Positions 9,922 through 20,357 are shown, counted from the stretch's first letter. The stretch: DNA of 64,000 nucleotides from Pseudomonas putida (GCF_005080685.1 NZ_CP039371.1:4216001-4280000), one strand, 5' to 3'. Program-made: numbers and translations. The notes: generated by a model from the sequence alone, not told the origin.

Positions 9922-10296
9922 TCAGAAACGGGTCAGGGACAGGCCGGCCCAGGTGGCCAGGAGCCCGCCCACCACGCTGATAGCGGTATAGCCCAAGGCC
10001 AGGGGCACTTGCCCGCTTTCCATCAGGCGCACGGTATCGAGCGAAAAAGACGAAAACGTGGTCAGGCCGCCGAGAAAGCCGACGATCAGGCCGGCGCGCA
10101 GCTCGACCGGTACGAACGGTTTGTGCATGAACAGCCCATACAGCAGGCCGATCAGCAGGCAGCCCACCAGGTTGACTGCCAGCGTACCGGTATAATAGTG
10201 CTGCGGCCAGCGCGCCACGACCCAGTTGGAGGTGGCGAAACGCAACAGGGTGCCGGCGGTCCCGCCGGCACTGACGGCGAGGATGAGTGCGATCAC
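9922..10296 (-). CDS. crcB: Fluoride ion channel CrcB/Fluc
   Basis: A 124-residue protein with four hydrophobic helices and the Fluc signature [16 protein letters not shown], which holds the Asn/Phe/Thr/Ser pore and sodium-site residues. Dimers export fluoride from the cytoplasm. Its start overlaps the rarA stop by 4 nt (ATGA), so expression is tied to the rarA transcript. No fluoride riboswitch is visible, which fits an internal operon position. Confidence 0.93.
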   Translation of the reverse strand: MIALILAVSAGGTAGTLLRFATSNWVVARWPQHYYTGTLAVNLVGCLLIGLLYGLFMHKPFVPVELRAGLIVGFLGGLTTFSSFSLDTVRLMESGQVPLALGYTAISVVGGLLATWAGLSLTRF

Positions 10297-11617
10297 GGTT
10301 TTCTCCGTTGCCGTGGGCTGTTGCGGTCGAGGTCGGCCAGGTGGCGCAGTTTCTCGCCGATCTTCAACTCCAGGCCGCGCGGCACCGGCTGGTAATACTG
10401 GCGGGGCTCGAGCTCGTCGGGGAAGTAGTCCTCACCCGCCGCATAGGCATCGGGTTCGTCGTGGGCATAGCGGTATTCATCGCCATAGCCCAATTGCTTC
10501 ATCAGCTTGGTCGGGGCGTTGCGCAGGTGCAACGGCACTTCCAGCGAGCCATGCTCGGCCGCCTCGCGCAGGGCGGTCTTGAAACCCGTGTACACGGCGT
10601 TGCTCTTTGGCGCGCAGGCGATATAGGTGATGGCCTGGGCCACCGCCAGTTCGCCCTCGGGGCTGCCGAGGCGCTCCTGCACATCCCAGGCCGCCAGGCA
10701 CAGGCTCAGCGCCCGTGGGTCGGCGTTGCCGATGTCCTCGCTGGCCATGCGCACCACGCGCCGGGCGATGTACAGCGGGTCGCAGCCGCCGTCGAGCATG
10801 CGTGCGAACCAGTACAAAGCAGCGTCGGGGTTGGAGCCCCGAACGGATTTGTGCAACGCGGAAATCTGGTCGTAGAAGGCTTCGCCGCCCTTGTCGAAAC
10901 GGCGGCGGCTGTCACCGAGCAGGCTCTGCAGCATCTCGACGTCGATCTCGCTGCCGTCTTCGGCCAGGTCGGAAGCGTTTTCCAGGAAGTTGAGCATGCG
11001 TCGGCCATCGCCATCGGCGGCAGCCATCAGCATCTTGAAGGCGTCGTCGCCCACCCGCAGGTTACGCTTGCCCAGACCGCGCTCTTCGCTCAACGCCCGG
11101 TTGACCAGCTTGCGCAGCGCCGCCTCGTCCAGGCTCTTGAGCACGTACACCCGGGCCCGGGAGAGCAGTGCGTTGTTCAACTCGAACGAGGGGTTTTCGG
11201 TGGTGGCGCCGATGAACAGCAGCGTGCCGTCTTCCACGTAGGGCAGAAAGGCGTCCTGCTGCGACTTGTTGAAGCGGTGCACCTCATCGACGAACAGGAT
11301 GGTACGCCGGCCGTACTGCCCGCCTGCTGCTTGGCCACCTCGACGGCCTGGCGGATCTCCTTGACCCCGGCCAGCACCGCCGAGACCGTTTCGAAGTGGG
11401 CATCGCAAAACTGCGCCAGCAGCCGCGCCAGGGTGGTCTTGCCGACCCCTGGCGGGCCCCAGAAGATCATCGAGTGCAACGCCCCCTGTTCCAGCGCCTC
11501 GCGCAGCGGCTTGCCGCGGGCCAGCAGGTGCTCCTGGCCGACGTACTCGTCCAGGTTGGACGGACGCAGGCGGGCAGCCAAGGGCTGGGCAACGGGTTCG
11601 CTTCGAAACAGGTCCAT
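10293..11617 (-). pseudogene. rarA: RarA/MgsA replication-associated AAA+ ATPase, frameshifted
   Basis: The two halves lie in different frames. The N-terminal frame (from 11617) gives [19 protein letters not shown], Walker [14 protein letters not shown] and [10 protein letters not shown]. The other frame continues with [20 protein letters not shown] (Walker B), the sensor region [11 protein letters not shown] and the complete C-terminal domain down to 10293. Both frames are intact, and one missing base near 11318 (GGCAGTAC where GGCCAGTAC would restore frame) explains the break. RarA acts at stalled replication forks. Either the gene is inactive, with possible polar effects on crcB, or this is a base-call error; the flawless rest of the gene favours a recent event or an error. 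Confidence 0.85.
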
Positions 11618-11629
11618 CACGGCCTCGGG

Positions 11630-12265
11630 TTACTCCTGGATGATGTCCGCGCCTTTGGGGACATCGAACTTGAACGTGCTGTCGGATACCGCGGCGTTGG
11701 CCTCGACGCCATTGAACAGGATATTGGTGCGCTGACCGACGCTGTCGACCAGTTGCATGTCATTGATCAGGCCCTTGCGGAACGACACGCGCAGCGAGTC
11801 GAACAGGGTGTCCTTGGTTTTCGGCTTGAGGGTGAAATCCATGACATCGCCCTGCTCCTTGGAGGTGATGTCGAAGCTCTGGCTGATCTTCGACACATCA
11901 CCGGACAGCAGCAGCGCCGGAGTCTGGCTCAAGCGCACGTCGAGCTTCTTGATGGTCGCCTGCTCGAGGTCCGGGTCCCACAGGGTGACGTTCTTGCCAT
12001 CGGACACCACCACCTGTTCCTGCGGCGCATTGGTGTGCCAGTAGAACAGGCCCGGGCGCTTGACGGTCATCTTGCCGGACGTTTCCTGCAGGCTGGTGCC
12101 GCCGGCGTCCAAGGTCAACTGGGAGAAGTTGGCCTGGATGGTCTGCGACTTTTCCAGCAGCTGGGTCAGGCGCTGCACATCCTGCTCACCGGCGTGCGCC
12201 GAGAGCGTGGCCGACACGGAGCCCATGGCCAGGGCAGAAACCAACAGCATGCGAATCGCGCGCAT
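11630..12265 (-). CDS. lolA: Outer-membrane lipoprotein carrier protein LolA
   Basis: A 211-residue periplasmic protein. The signal peptide is [16 protein letters not shown]...SAHA, with cleavage likely after about residue 25. The mature part has the LolA features [30 protein letters not shown] and [16 protein letters not shown]. It ferries lipoproteins from LolCDE to LolB. The start at 12265 has an AGGA box in GAGGATTTCC; an upstream in-frame extension has none and would bury the signal peptide. It lies between ftsK and rarA, the conserved order ftsK-lolA-rarA-crcB-serS. Confidence 0.95.
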   Translation of the reverse strand: MRAIRMLLVSALAMGSVSATLSAHAGEQDVQRLTQLLEKSQTIQANFSQLTLDAGGTSLQETSGKMTVKRPGLFYWHTNAPQEQVVVSDGKNVTLWDPDLEQATIKKLDVRLSQTPALLLSGDVSKISQSFDITSKEQGDVMDFTLKPKTKDTLFDSLRVSFRKGLINDMQLVDSVGQRTNILFNGVEANAAVSDSTFKFDVPKGADIIQE

Positions 12266-12327
12266 GGAAATCCTCGTTGAGCAGTGATTGGGCCGGGCGC
12301 CACAGATGGCGCCCGGCAGGGTAACGA

Positions 12328-14820
12328 TCAATCGCGTGGGCCGCCTGGGGCGATGACTTCCCGCGAGCCGTTGCTGTTCATGGGGGTAACGACACCCGCC
12401 ATTTCCATCGCCTCGATCATGCGGGCGGCGCGGTTGTAGCCGATCTTCAGCTTGCGCTGCACCGCCGAAATGGACGCACGGCGGCTTTCCAGCACGAATT
12501 GCACGGCTTCATCATACAGGGCGTCGCTTTCCGAATCTTCACCATCGCCACCCCCGCCGCCGCCTTCGAAGCCGCTACCGGCCTCTTCCACGCCATTGAG
12601 GATGTCGTCGTTGTAGTCCGGTGCGCCACGCAGCTTCCAGGCCTCGACCACGCGATGCACCTCGTCATCGGAGACGAACGCGCCGTGTACACGAATCGGC
12701 AGGCTGGTGCCCGGCGGCATGTAGAGCATGTCGCCGTGGCCAAGCAGCTGCTCGGCGCCACCCTGGTCGATGATGGTCCGCGAGTCGATCTTGCTCGACA
12801 CCTGGAACGCCATGCGGGTCGGGATGTTGGCCTTGATCAGGCCGGTGATCACGTCCACCGACGGGCGCTGGGTGGCGAGGATCAGATGGATACCGGCGGC
12901 CCGCGCCTTCTGGGCGATACGGGCGATCAATTCCTCGACCTTCTTGCCGACGATCATCATCATGTCGGCGAACTCGTCGACCACCACCACGATGGTCGGC
13001 AGGGTTTTCAGCGCTGGCGGCTCGTCGTCCATGCTTTCGCGACGGTACAACGGGTCGTGGATGATTTCACCCGCTTCCTGGGCATCCTTGACCTTGCGGT
13101 TGAAGCCCGCCAGGTTCCGCACGCCCATGGCCGCCATCAGCTTGTAGCGGCGCTCCATCTCGGCAACGCTCCAGCGCAGGGCGTTGGCGGCGTCCTTCAT
13201 GTCGGTGACCACCGGGCACAGCAGGTGCGGAATGCCTTCGTAGATCGACAGCTCGAGCATTTTCGGGTCGATCATGATCAACCGCGCGTCTTCCGGGCTG
13301 GACTTGAACAGGATCGACAGGATCATCGCGTTCACACCCACCGACTTACCGGAACCGGTGGTACCGGCCACCAGCAGGTGGGGCATCTTGGCCAGGTCGG
13401 TGATCACCGGCTTGCCGCCGATGTCGTGGCCCAGGGCCAGGGTGACCGGCGACTTCTGCTCGTCGTACTGGGGCGTGGCGAGCACTTCGGAGAACCGCAC
13501 CATCTGCCGGTTTTCGTTGGGGATCTCGATGCCCACGGTGGTCTTGCCGGGGATCACCTCGACCACACGCACGCTGGTCACCGCCAGGGAACGCGCCAGG
13601 TCCTTGGCGAGGTTGGCGATGCGGCTGACCTTGACGCCAGCCGCCGGCTGGATTTCGTAACGGGTGATGACCGGGCCTGGGTGGATGGAGTCCACCGAAA
13701 CCTCGACGCCGAATTCCTTGAGCTTGATTTCCAGCAACTGACCGACACCGGCCAGGGATTCTGGCGAGTACTCGATCTTTTTCTGTTCGGCAGGATCGAG
13801 AATGGAAATCGACGGCAAGGTGCCTTCCACGGCGCTGTCGACGAACAGCGGCGCCTGCTTCTCCTTCATCACCCGCTTGCTTTGCTCCGGCGCCCGGGCA
13901 GCAGCGGGCGGCACGATGGTCGGGGCCGCGTGAGCCGGCTCGCGGGATACCACCGGCTCACGCGCCACCACAGGCTCGCGAGCAAGGGTTGGCTCGCGCC
14001 CAAGGGTCGGCTCGCGAGGCTCGAAGGGCTGGGCGGGTGCTTCTTCACGCTTGAACAGGCGCTCGCGCAGGGCCGGTTTGGCCGGCTCGCGCTTGTCTGT
14101 GGCCTTTGGCCCAAGGTCGAACACCGGGTCGTCGACCTCACGCAGCTGCGCCTCCAGGCGCTTGCGCTCGTTGCGCGCCTCCCACCAGCGGTTCGCGGCA
14201 CCTTGCACCAGTTCGAACAGGTCGAGGGTGATCTTGCCGGTCAGGTCCATCACCTTGAACCACGACAGGTCGGTGAACACGGTCAGGCCGAACAGGAACA
14301 GGGCGATGAACATCAGCGTGCTGCCCTGCACGTTCAGCAGGTTGCGCGCCAGATCGCCCAGGCTCTCGCCCAGTGCGCCGCCGGCGGAGAACGGGATGCT
14401 GGTCGCCGGATGGAAATGAATATGCGCAAGCGCAGCGCCCGACAGCACCAGGAACACCAGGCCGATCAACCGCCAGGAGAACAGCCAGCCGCTCCACTGC
14501 CACGGCTGGTGACGCTCGCGGAAGATCTGCCAGGTCTTGATGGCCAGCAGCAACGGGAAAATGTAGGCGAAATAGCCCAGCACCATGAACAGGATGTCGG
14601 CGAAGTAGGCTCCGGCACGACCGGCGGCATTCTGCACCTGGTCGACGTTGCTGGTGTGGCTGAAGCCTGGATCCGAGGTGTCGTAGGTCAGCAGCGCCAT
14701 CCACAGATACAGGCACAGGGCGCCGACAGCGATCAACGCACCTTCCTTGAGGCGGTAATGCAGCTGCTGCCGCCACAGGGGCACAGGCAATGGAGCTGGA
14801 GTTGCGGTGGATTTCTTCAA
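12328..14820 (-). CDS. ftsK: DNA translocase FtsK
   Basis: An 830-residue protein. Four membrane helices lie in the first 180 residues, followed by a charged linker containing hexapeptide repeats of REP[TV][LV][GAS] (coding about 13930-14025). The RecA-like motor has Walker [13 protein letters not shown] and Walker [14 protein letters not shown], and a C-terminal winged-helix gamma domain ([20 protein letters not shown]) reads KOPS. It pumps chromosome dimers and activates XerCD at dif at the septum. A TTG start at 14820 (LKKSTATP) is chosen because homologues begin here with KKSTATP and AGGA lies about 11 nt upstream; an ATG at 14928 gives an unlikely extension. Confidence 0.93.
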   Translation of the reverse strand: MKKSTATPAPLPVPLWRQQLHYRLKEGALIAVGALCLYLWMALLTYDTSDPGFSHTSNVDQVQNAAGRAGAYFADILFMVLGYFAYIFPLLLAIKTWQIFRERHQPWQWSGWLFSWRLIGLVFLVLSGAALAHIHFHPATSIPFSAGGALGESLGDLARNLLNVQGSTLMFIALFLFGLTVFTDLSWFKVMDLTGKITLDLFELVQGAANRWWEARNERKRLEAQLREVDDPVFDLGPKATDKREPAKPALRERLFKREEAPAQPFEPREPTLGREPTLAREPVVAREPVVSREPAHAAPTIVPPAAARAPEQSKRVMKEKQAPLFVDSAVEGTLPSISILDPAEQKKIEYSPESLAGVGQLLEIKLKEFGVEVSVDSIHPGPVITRYEIQPAAGVKVSRIANLAKDLARSLAVTSVRVVEVIPGKTTVGIEIPNENRQMVRFSEVLATPQYDEQKSPVTLALGHDIGGKPVITDLAKMPHLLVAGTTGSGKSVGVNAMILSILFKSSPEDARLIMIDPKMLELSIYEGIPHLLCPVVTDMKDAANALRWSVAEMERRYKLMAAMGVRNLAGFNRKVKDAQEAGEIIHDPLYRRESMDDEPPALKTLPTIVVVVDEFADMMMIVGKKVEELIARIAQKARAAGIHLILATQRPSVDVITGLIKANIPTRMAFQVSSKIDSRTIIDQGGAEQLLGHGDMLYMPPGTSLPIRVHGAFVSDDEVHRVVEAWKLRGAPDYNDDILNGVEEAGSGFEGGGGGGDGEDSESDALYDEAVQFVLESRRASISAVQRKLKIGYNRAARMIEAMEMAGVVTPMNSNGSREVIAPGGPRD

Positions 14821-15182
14821 AACGCGTCTATTCCTGCGCGTGCTGCGCGTCCAATAGTGATCGGCCAGGTGTGCGGCCAATGAACCACTACTTTTAACAT
14901 TACTGCCCGCCGGCCGCCATGGCGGCACGCCATGAGGCGCTTGAGTGGGGGCGACTTTCGTATGACTGCAATTTGAGCATGCATTTTCTTTCGTGACAAA
15001 GGCTTATGCTGTGTTTTTGCACAGGTGTGACAGCAAATGTGCCGGATGGTGCCTGTAGCCATCCTAATGTGTAGGAAATTACATCTTGTGCTGCCTGCCG
15101 GGGCCGGCGACGAGGCCAGCATTGACCCGAAAAGCCGCACGCGCCATGCTGACCTCTCCCCTCCCCCACCGCACGATAGACC
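14821..15182. other. Divergent intergenic region ftsK/aat
   Basis: 362 bp without a gene. It holds the candidate LexA box at 15009-15024, a GC-rich palindrome near 14908-14935 (GCCGGCCGCCATGGCGGC), and presumably the promoters of ftsK and aat. In P. aeruginosa a thioredoxin reductase gene lies between ftsK and aat; none is present here. Confidence 0.6.
15009..15024. promoter_or_regulatory. Candidate LexA box upstream of ftsK
   Basis: CTGTGTTTTTGCACAG fits the gamma-proteobacterial LexA consensus CTGT-N8-ACAG exactly at all eight fixed positions. It lies 189 bp upstream of the ftsK start. E. coli ftsK (dinH) is LexA-controlled. The centre is less AT-rich than the best sites, so binding is plausible but not certain. 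Confidence 0.5.
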
Positions 15183-15863
15183 ATGCTCACCTGGCTCACC
15201 CGCGATTCGCTGACCTTCCCGCCGCTGGAAAAAGCCCTGCACGATCCCAACGGCCTGCTTGCCGCCGGTGGCGACCTGAGCGCCGAGCGACTGGTGCAGG
15301 CCTATCGCCATGGCTGCTTCCCCTGGTATCAGGATGGCCAGCCGATTCTCTGGTGGTCGCCCGATCCTCGCACCGTACTGTTCCCAGACGAGCTGCACGT
15401 GTCGCGCTCGCTCGCCAAGCTGATGCGCCAGGGCCGCTACCAGGTGAGCTTCGACAGCGATTTTCGCGCCGTCATCGACGCCTGCGCCGCGCCCCGCGAC
15501 TACACCGATGGCACCTGGATCACCGACAACATGCGTGAGGCCTATTGCCAGCTGCACCAGCGCGGCATCGCCCACAGCGTCGAGGTACGCCAGGACGGCG
15601 AACTGGTCGGCGGCCTGTATGGCCTGGCCATGGGCCGACTGTTTTTCGGCGAGTCGATGTTCAGCCGCGCCGACAATGCCTCGAAAGTCGGCTTCGTGAC
15701 GCTGGTCGAACATTTGCGCAATGCAGGCTTCGTCCTCATCGACTGCCAGATGCCCACCAACCACCTGCACAGCCTCGGCGCCCGCGCCATCAGCCGTGCC
15801 GACTTCGCCGACTACCTGCGCCAACACCTCGACCAGCCCAATGGCGCTACCTGGGTTTGCTAG
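15183..15863 (+). CDS. aat: Leucyl/phenylalanyl-tRNA--protein transferase
   Basis: A 226-residue Aat protein with [40 protein letters not shown] and the late [19 protein letters not shown] region, all family hallmarks. It attaches Leu or Phe to proteins with N-terminal Arg or Lys, marking them for ClpS-ClpAP. It is followed 56 bp later by bpt and then by infA, clpA and clpS, so the N-degron writers and the reader/protease are neighbours. Confidence 0.96.
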   Translation: MLTWLTRDSLTFPPLEKALHDPNGLLAAGGDLSAERLVQAYRHGCFPWYQDGQPILWWSPDPRTVLFPDELHVSRSLAKLMRQGRYQVSFDSDFRAVIDACAAPRDYTDGTWITDNMREAYCQLHQRGIAHSVEVRQDGELVGGLYGLAMGRLFFGESMFSRADNASKVGFVTLVEHLRNAGFVLIDCQMPTNHLHSLGARAISRADFADYLRQHLDQPNGATWVC

Positions 15864-15919
15864 GCGAGTTCTGCCAGCTGGCTTACACTTAAAGCAAAGT
15901 CTCACCGAGGGGGTTGATC

Positions 15920-16627
15920 ATGACAGAGCTGGCGCGACTGAAGTTCTATGCCACTCAGCCCCACTCCTGCAGCTATCTGCCGGACGAGCAGGCAACCACC
16001 CTGTTCCTCGACCCTAGCCAGCCGATGGACGTGCATGTGTACGCCGATCTGTCGGAAATGGGCTTTCGTCGCAGTGGCGACCACCTCTATCGCCCTCATT
16101 GCCAGAACTGCAATGCCTGCGTGCCTGCACGCATCCCCGCCGCCCGCTTCATCCCCAATCGCCAGCAGCGGCGCATCCTCAAGCGCAACGCCGACCTGAC
16201 CGTGACCGCCGCGCGCCCGGCGTTCAAGGAAGAGTATTTCGACCTGTACCGGCGCTACATCGAGACCCGCCATGCCGATGGCGACATGTATCCGCCCAGC
16301 CGTGACCAGTTTTCCACCTTCCTGGTCCGCGACCTGCCGTTCTGCTGGTTCTACGAGTTCCGCCTCGAGGGCCGCCTGCTGGCAGTGGCGGTGTGCGACC
16401 TGCTACCCAATGGACTGTCCGCGGTGTACACCTTCTACGAGCCCGAGGAAGAGCGCCGCAGCCTCGGTCGCTACGCCATCCTCTGGCAGGTCACCGAGGC
16501 CCTGCGCCAGGACCTCGAAGCGGTGTACCTGGGTTACTGGATCAAGAACTGCAAGAAGATGAACTACAAGACCCAGTACCGCCCCATCGAACTGCTGATC
16601 AACCAGCGCTGGGTCAGCCTCAACTGA
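15920..16627 (+). CDS. bpt: Aspartate/glutamate leucyltransferase Bpt (ATE1-like)
   Basis: A 235-residue protein with the N-terminal cysteine-bearing segment [18 protein letters not shown] and [17 protein letters not shown] (Cys residues of the ATE N-domain), then a GNAT-like C-terminal domain with [19 protein letters not shown] and [15 protein letters not shown]. Bacterial members transfer Leu from Leu-tRNA to N-terminal Asp or Glu, feeding ClpS-ClpAP; older annotations call them arginyltransferases. ATG 15920 has GAGGGGG upstream; an in-frame TTG at 15914 is less likely. Confidence 0.92.
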
Positions 16628-16633
16628 AAGGCA

Positions 16634-16663
16634 TTGGCTTGACATACAATTTTCGGGCATAAT
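16634..16663 (+). promoter_or_regulatory. Possible sigma-70 promoter of infA
   Basis: TTGGCT (16634-16639) and CATAAT (16658-16663) are separated by 18 bp in the bpt-infA gap, about 65 bp before the infA start. A TTGACA at 16639 also exists but its spacing to CATAAT is too short. Confidence 0.35.
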
Positions 16664-16730
16664 CCACGCCACTTTTTTGCCCGGTGCGGTTATGCGTCGG
16701 GCCTACACTGGATACCGAGGGCTCTACTGC

Positions 16731-16949
16731 ATGTCGAAAGAAGACAGCTTCGAAATGGAAGGTACTGTCGTCGACACCCTGCCCAACACCATGTTCCGCG
16801 TGGAGTTGGAAAACGGGCACGTCGTAACCGCGCACATCTCCGGAAAGATGCGCAAGAACTACATTCGTATTCTCACTGGCGACAAGGTCCGCGTCGAGCT
16901 GACGCCGTACGACCTCAGCAAAGGCCGCATCACCTACCGCGCGCGCTAA
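16731..16949 (+). CDS. infA: Translation initiation factor IF-1
   Basis: A 72-residue single OB-fold protein ([19 protein letters not shown], then [20 protein letters not shown]), essentially the canonical IF-1 sequence. It binds the 30S A site during initiation. The start is fixed by family length. Its own terminator follows 13 bp later. Confidence 0.98.
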
Positions 16950-16962
16950 GCTCCAGCCATGA

Positions 16963-16991
16963 AAAAGCCCGGCCATGTGCCGGGCTTTTTT
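16963..16991 (+). terminator. Rho-independent terminator of infA
   Basis: AAAAAGCCCGG / CCGGGCTTTTTT stem with a short CATGTG loop ends in six T residues; it can work in both directions. Confidence 0.85.
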
Positions 16992-17007
16992 GTGCCGTCA
17001 AGATTGC

Positions 17008-17132
17008 CGAGGGCTGCCCTGCAGCCCATTCGCGGGACAAGCCCGCTCCCACAGGTACTGCGCTGCCGCTGAGGACTGCACTGCACCTGTGGGAGCGGGC
17101 TTGTCCCGCGAATGGGCCGCAAAGCGGCCCTC
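17008..17132. repeat. REPIN (inverted REP pair)
   Basis: Two REP units in opposite orientation (17008-17056 and 17088-17132) share the tail CGGGACAAGCCCGCTCCCAC; they lie between the convergent infA and clpA 3' ends. Confidence 0.85.
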
Positions 17133-17136
17133 GCCA

Positions 17137-19407
17137 TCACGCAACTTCAGCCGTGGTCTCGAAATCGAACACCAGCTCGCCATCGCGCAGGTCGACATGC
17201 ACTACACCGCCGTGCTCGGCCAGCTCGCCGAACAGGATCTCCTCGGCCAACGGCCGCTTGATCTTGTCCTGGATGAGCCGCGCCATCGGCCGTGCCCCCA
17301 TCTGCACGTCGTAGCCGGTAGCTGCCAGCCAGCCGCGGGCGTCGTCGCTGACTTCCAGCAGCACGCGCTTGTCTTCCAGCTGCGCCTGCAGTTCGATGAG
17401 GAACTTGTCGACGATGCTCTTGATCGTCTCGTGGCTGAGGCGACCAAACTGGATGATGGTGTCCAGGCGGTTGCGGAACTCCGGCGTGAAGCTCTTGCGA
17501 ATGACTTCCATCGCATCGGACGCGTGGTCCTGATGGGTGAAGCCGATCGAGGCCCGCGCGGCGGTTTCGGCGCCGGCGTTGGTGGTCATGATCAGGATCA
17601 CGTTGCGGAAGTCGGCCTTGCGCCCGTTGTTGTCGGTCAGGGTACCGTGGTCCATCACCTGCAACAGCAGGTTGAAGACTTCCGGGTGGGCCTTCTCGAT
17701 TTCGTCGAGCAGCAGCACGCAATGCGGTTGCTTGGTGATCGCCTCGGTCAGCAGGCCACCCTGGTCGAACCCGACATAGCCAGGAGGCGCACCGATCAGG
17801 CGCGACACGGTGTGCCGCTCCATGTACTCGGACATGTCGAAGCGCACCAGTTCGACGCCCAGGGCCTTGGCCAGCTGGCGAGCGACCTCGGTCTTGCCGA
17901 CACCGGTGGGGCCTGCGAACAGGAACGAGCCGACCGGCTTGTCCGGTGCCTTGAGGCCGGCACGCGACAGCTTGATGGCGGTGGACAGCGAGTCGATCGC
18001 GGCGTCCTGGCCGAACACGGTCAGTTTCAGGTCACGCTCGAGGTTGCGCAGCAGCTCCTTGTCGGAGCTGGTGACATGCTTCGGCGGAATCCGCGCGATC
18101 TTGGCGACGATATCCTCGACCTGTGGCACGTCGATGCGCTTGACCCGATTGGCTTCGGGCTGCAGGCGCTGGTAGGCGCCCGCCTCGTCGATCACGTCGA
18201 TGGCCTTGTCCGGCATGTGGCGATCATTGATGTAGCGCGAGGCCAGCTCGGCCGCTGCACGCAGGGCCTCGTCGCTGTACTCGATGTTGTGGTGGCTTTC
18301 GAAACGGCCCTTCAGGCCGCGCAGAATGCCTACGGTGTCCTCTACCGACGGTTCGCTGACATCGACCTTCTGGAAACGCCGCGCCAGCGCACGGTCTTTC
18401 TCGAAGATGCCGCGGAATTCCTGGAAGGTGGTGGAGCCGATGCAGCGGATGTCGCCCGAGGACAACAGCGGCTTGAGCAGGTTGGAGGCATCCATCACCC
18501 CGCCCGACGCCGCACCCGCACCGATGATGGTGTGGATCTCGTCGATGAACAGGATGGCCTGCGGGCGCTTGCGCAACTCACCGAGCAGCGCCTTGAAGCG
18601 CTTCTCGAAGTCGCCCCGGTACTTGGTACCGGCCAGCAGCGCGCCGAGGTCGAGGGAGTACACCACGCTCTGCGCCAGCAGGTCGGGCACCTGGCCGTCA
18701 ACGATGCGCTTGGCCAGGCCTTCGGCGATGGCGGTCTTGCCGACACCGGCCTCGCCGACCAGCAGCGGGTTGTTCTTGCGCCGCCGGGCGAGGATCTGCG
18801 CAACGCGCTCGACCTCTTGCTCACGCCCTACCAGGGGGTCGATGCGCCCGGCACGGGCCAGCTCGTTGAGATTGCTGGCATAGGCGTCCAGCGGGTTGCC
18901 CGAGGAGGACGCTTCGCCACCCTCCTCGTCCTGCATGTCCTGCTCGCCTTCGGTGCTGGGGCCGTGGCCCGGCACCTTGGAGATGCCATGGGCGATGTAG
19001 TTGACCACATCGATACGGGCCACACTCTGCTGCTTGAGCAGGAACACGGCCTGGCTTTCCTGTTCGCTGAAGATCGCCACGAGTACGTTTGCGCCGGTGA
19101 CTTCACGCTTGCCGGAACTCTGCACGTGGAACACGGCGCGCTGCAGCACGCGCTGGAAGCCCAGGGTCGGCTGGGTCTCACGGTCTTCGTCGTTGACCGG
19201 AATCAACGGGGTGGTGGAATCGATGAACTCTTGCAGGTCATGCTTGAGTTTGTCGAGATTGGCGCCACAGGCGCGCAGAACGGTCGCGGCAGCCTCATTG
19301 TCAAGGAGTGCCAAGAGCAGATGTTCGACGGTCATGAATTCATGACGCTTCGAACGGGCCTCCTTGAAGGCAAGATTGAGGGTGACTTCGAGCTCGCGGT
19401 TTAACAT
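17137..19407 (-). CDS. clpA: ATP-dependent Clp protease ATP-binding subunit ClpA
   Basis: A 756-residue class I Clp/Hsp100 ATPase. The N-terminal repeat domain (about 1-145, binding ClpS) is followed by D1 with Walker A VGEAGVGKTAIAEGLA and Walker B LFIDEIHTIIG, and D2 with Walker A FAGPTGVGKTEVARQLA and LLLDEIEKAHPEVFN. A ClpP-docking IGF-like loop is seen as ASIGFTHQ. It unfolds substrates for ClpP. clpS is 30 bp upstream on the same strand, giving a clpS-clpA operon that is read toward infA. Confidence 0.97.
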   Translation of the reverse strand: MLNRELEVTLNLAFKEARSKRHEFMTVEHLLLALLDNEAAATVLRACGANLDKLKHDLQEFIDSTTPLIPVNDEDRETQPTLGFQRVLQRAVFHVQSSGKREVTGANVLVAIFSEQESQAVFLLKQQSVARIDVVNYIAHGISKVPGHGPSTEGEQDMQDEEGGEASSSGNPLDAYASNLNELARAGRIDPLVGREQEVERVAQILARRRKNNPLLVGEAGVGKTAIAEGLAKRIVDGQVPDLLAQSVVYSLDLGALLAGTKYRGDFEKRFKALLGELRKRPQAILFIDEIHTIIGAGAASGGVMDASNLLKPLLSSGDIRCIGSTTFQEFRGIFEKDRALARRFQKVDVSEPSVEDTVGILRGLKGRFESHHNIEYSDEALRAAAELASRYINDRHMPDKAIDVIDEAGAYQRLQPEANRVKRIDVPQVEDIVAKIARIPPKHVTSSDKELLRNLERDLKLTVFGQDAAIDSLSTAIKLSRAGLKAPDKPVGSFLFAGPTGVGKTEVARQLAKALGVELVRFDMSEYMERHTVSRLIGAPPGYVGFDQGGLLTEAITKQPHCVLLLDEIEKAHPEVFNLLLQVMDHGTLTDNNGRKADFRNVILIMTTNAGAETAARASIGFTHQDHASDAMEVIRKSFTPEFRNRLDTIIQFGRLSHETIKSIVDKFLIELQAQLEDKRVLLEVSDDARGWLAATGYDVQMGARPMARLIQDKIKRPLAEEILFGELAEHGGVVHVDLRDGELVFDFETTAEVA

Positions 19408-19437
19408 AGCTTCACCTCATACCCAAGTGGTCGGCGA

Positions 19438-19800
19438 TTAACCGTCCTTCTCGATTTCACAGAGTAGCGGATGCTGGCTTTCCCTGGCGTATTGGTTGAC
19501 CTGCATGGCCTTGGTTTCGGCGATGTCACGGGTAAACAATCCGCACACTGCCCGCCCTTCGGTATGGACGGTCAGCATGATCTTGGTCGCCAGCTCGCGG
19601 TTCAGATTGAAGAACGTCTCGAGCACTTCGACGACGAAATCCATCGGCGTGTAGTCGTCGTTGAACAAAACCACCTTGTACATCGGTGGCGCCTGCAGGA
19701 TCGGCTTGGCTTCCTGAACCGCGAGACCAGAGCCATCGTCCTCATTCGATTGCGGGCGATCCTGATTGAATGTTAGTCGAATCTCGCTAGGTGCATGCAT
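19438..19800 (-). CDS. clpS: ATP-dependent Clp protease adaptor ClpS
   Basis: A 120-residue adaptor with the N-degron pocket region [20 protein letters not shown] and [20 protein letters not shown]. It presents Leu/Phe/Tyr/Trp N-termini to ClpA. The family is 100-120 residues, so the start fits. It is divergent from cspD with a 230-bp gap. Confidence 0.96.
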   Translation of the reverse strand: MHAPSEIRLTFNQDRPQSNEDDGSGLAVQEAKPILQAPPMYKVVLFNDDYTPMDFVVEVLETFFNLNRELATKIMLTVHTEGRAVCGLFTRDIAETKAMQVNQYARESQHPLLCEIEKDG

Positions 19801-20030
19801 GGAAAGAATTTCATCACGATCGACAGGTTAAGGTTGTGGGTTGACCGCAAAGGCCGTCGCCGGCGCGGGCGCCGCATGACCTTGACTATCGGCAAAACGG
19901 TGTTACAACCAATAGGAACCCACCGTGGTCGATAAAGATCCGCGCAGTCAACCAGATTTTTCGCATGGTTCGTATGCGGATGAAGTGGATGATACTCCAG
20001 TGATGGAGTCCTTTGCAGAGGGACATAGGG

Positions 20031-20291
20031 ATGGCAAGCGGCAAAGTCAAGTGGTTCAACAATGCCAAGGGCTACGGATTCATCAATGAAGACGGCAAAA
20101 CCGATGATCTGTTCGCCCATTACTCGGCTATCCAGATGGACGGCTACAAGACGCTCAAAGCCGGACAGGCCGTGAACTTCGAGATCGTCCAAGGCCCCAA
20201 GGGGCTGCACGCCACGCAGATCACCAACGCTACTGCCACGGTCAGCGAACCCACCGCAACGCAGACCTCGAGCATACCACTCGAAGCCTGA
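20031..20291 (+). CDS. cspD: Cold-shock-like protein CspD
   Basis: An 86-residue protein with a CSD fold: [15 protein letters not shown] (RNP1) and DLFAHYSAI (RNP2), plus an Ala/Thr/Ser tail of about 20 residues beyond the usual 67 that is typical of CspD. CspD binds ssDNA and inhibits replication in stationary phase. GAGGGACATAGGG before the ATG supplies the ribosome site. Its position next to clpS is conserved in gamma-proteobacteria. Confidence 0.93.
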   Translation: MASGKVKWFNNAKGYGFINEDGKTDDLFAHYSAIQMDGYKTLKAGQAVNFEIVQGPKGLHATQITNATATVSEPTATQTSSIPLEA

Positions 20292-20317
20292 CGCGCTAGC
20301 CACACGGTAGACGTTCG

Positions 20318-20351
20318 AAACGGCCACCCTTCGACAGGGCGGCCGTTTTGT
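20318..20351. terminator. Bidirectional terminator between cspD and icd
   Basis: AAACGGCC.ACCCT / AGGGC.GGCCGTTTT forms a long stem with a TCGAC loop between two convergent genes, T-rich on one side and A-rich on the other. Confidence 0.75.
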
Positions 20352-20357
20352 CGTTCG

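Noticed and set aside
12499..14883. Long plus-strand open frame opposite ftsK
   Set aside because: His/Arg/Gln-rich translation with no domain; shadow of ftsK.
14821..14928. Longer FtsK start at ATG 14928
   Set aside because: The added residues are not part of known FtsK N-termini, and the TTG at 14820 has a ribosome site and the conserved KKSTATP start.
16975..19404. Long plus-strand open frame opposite clpA
   Set aside because: Runs through the infA terminator and a REPIN; shadow of clpA.
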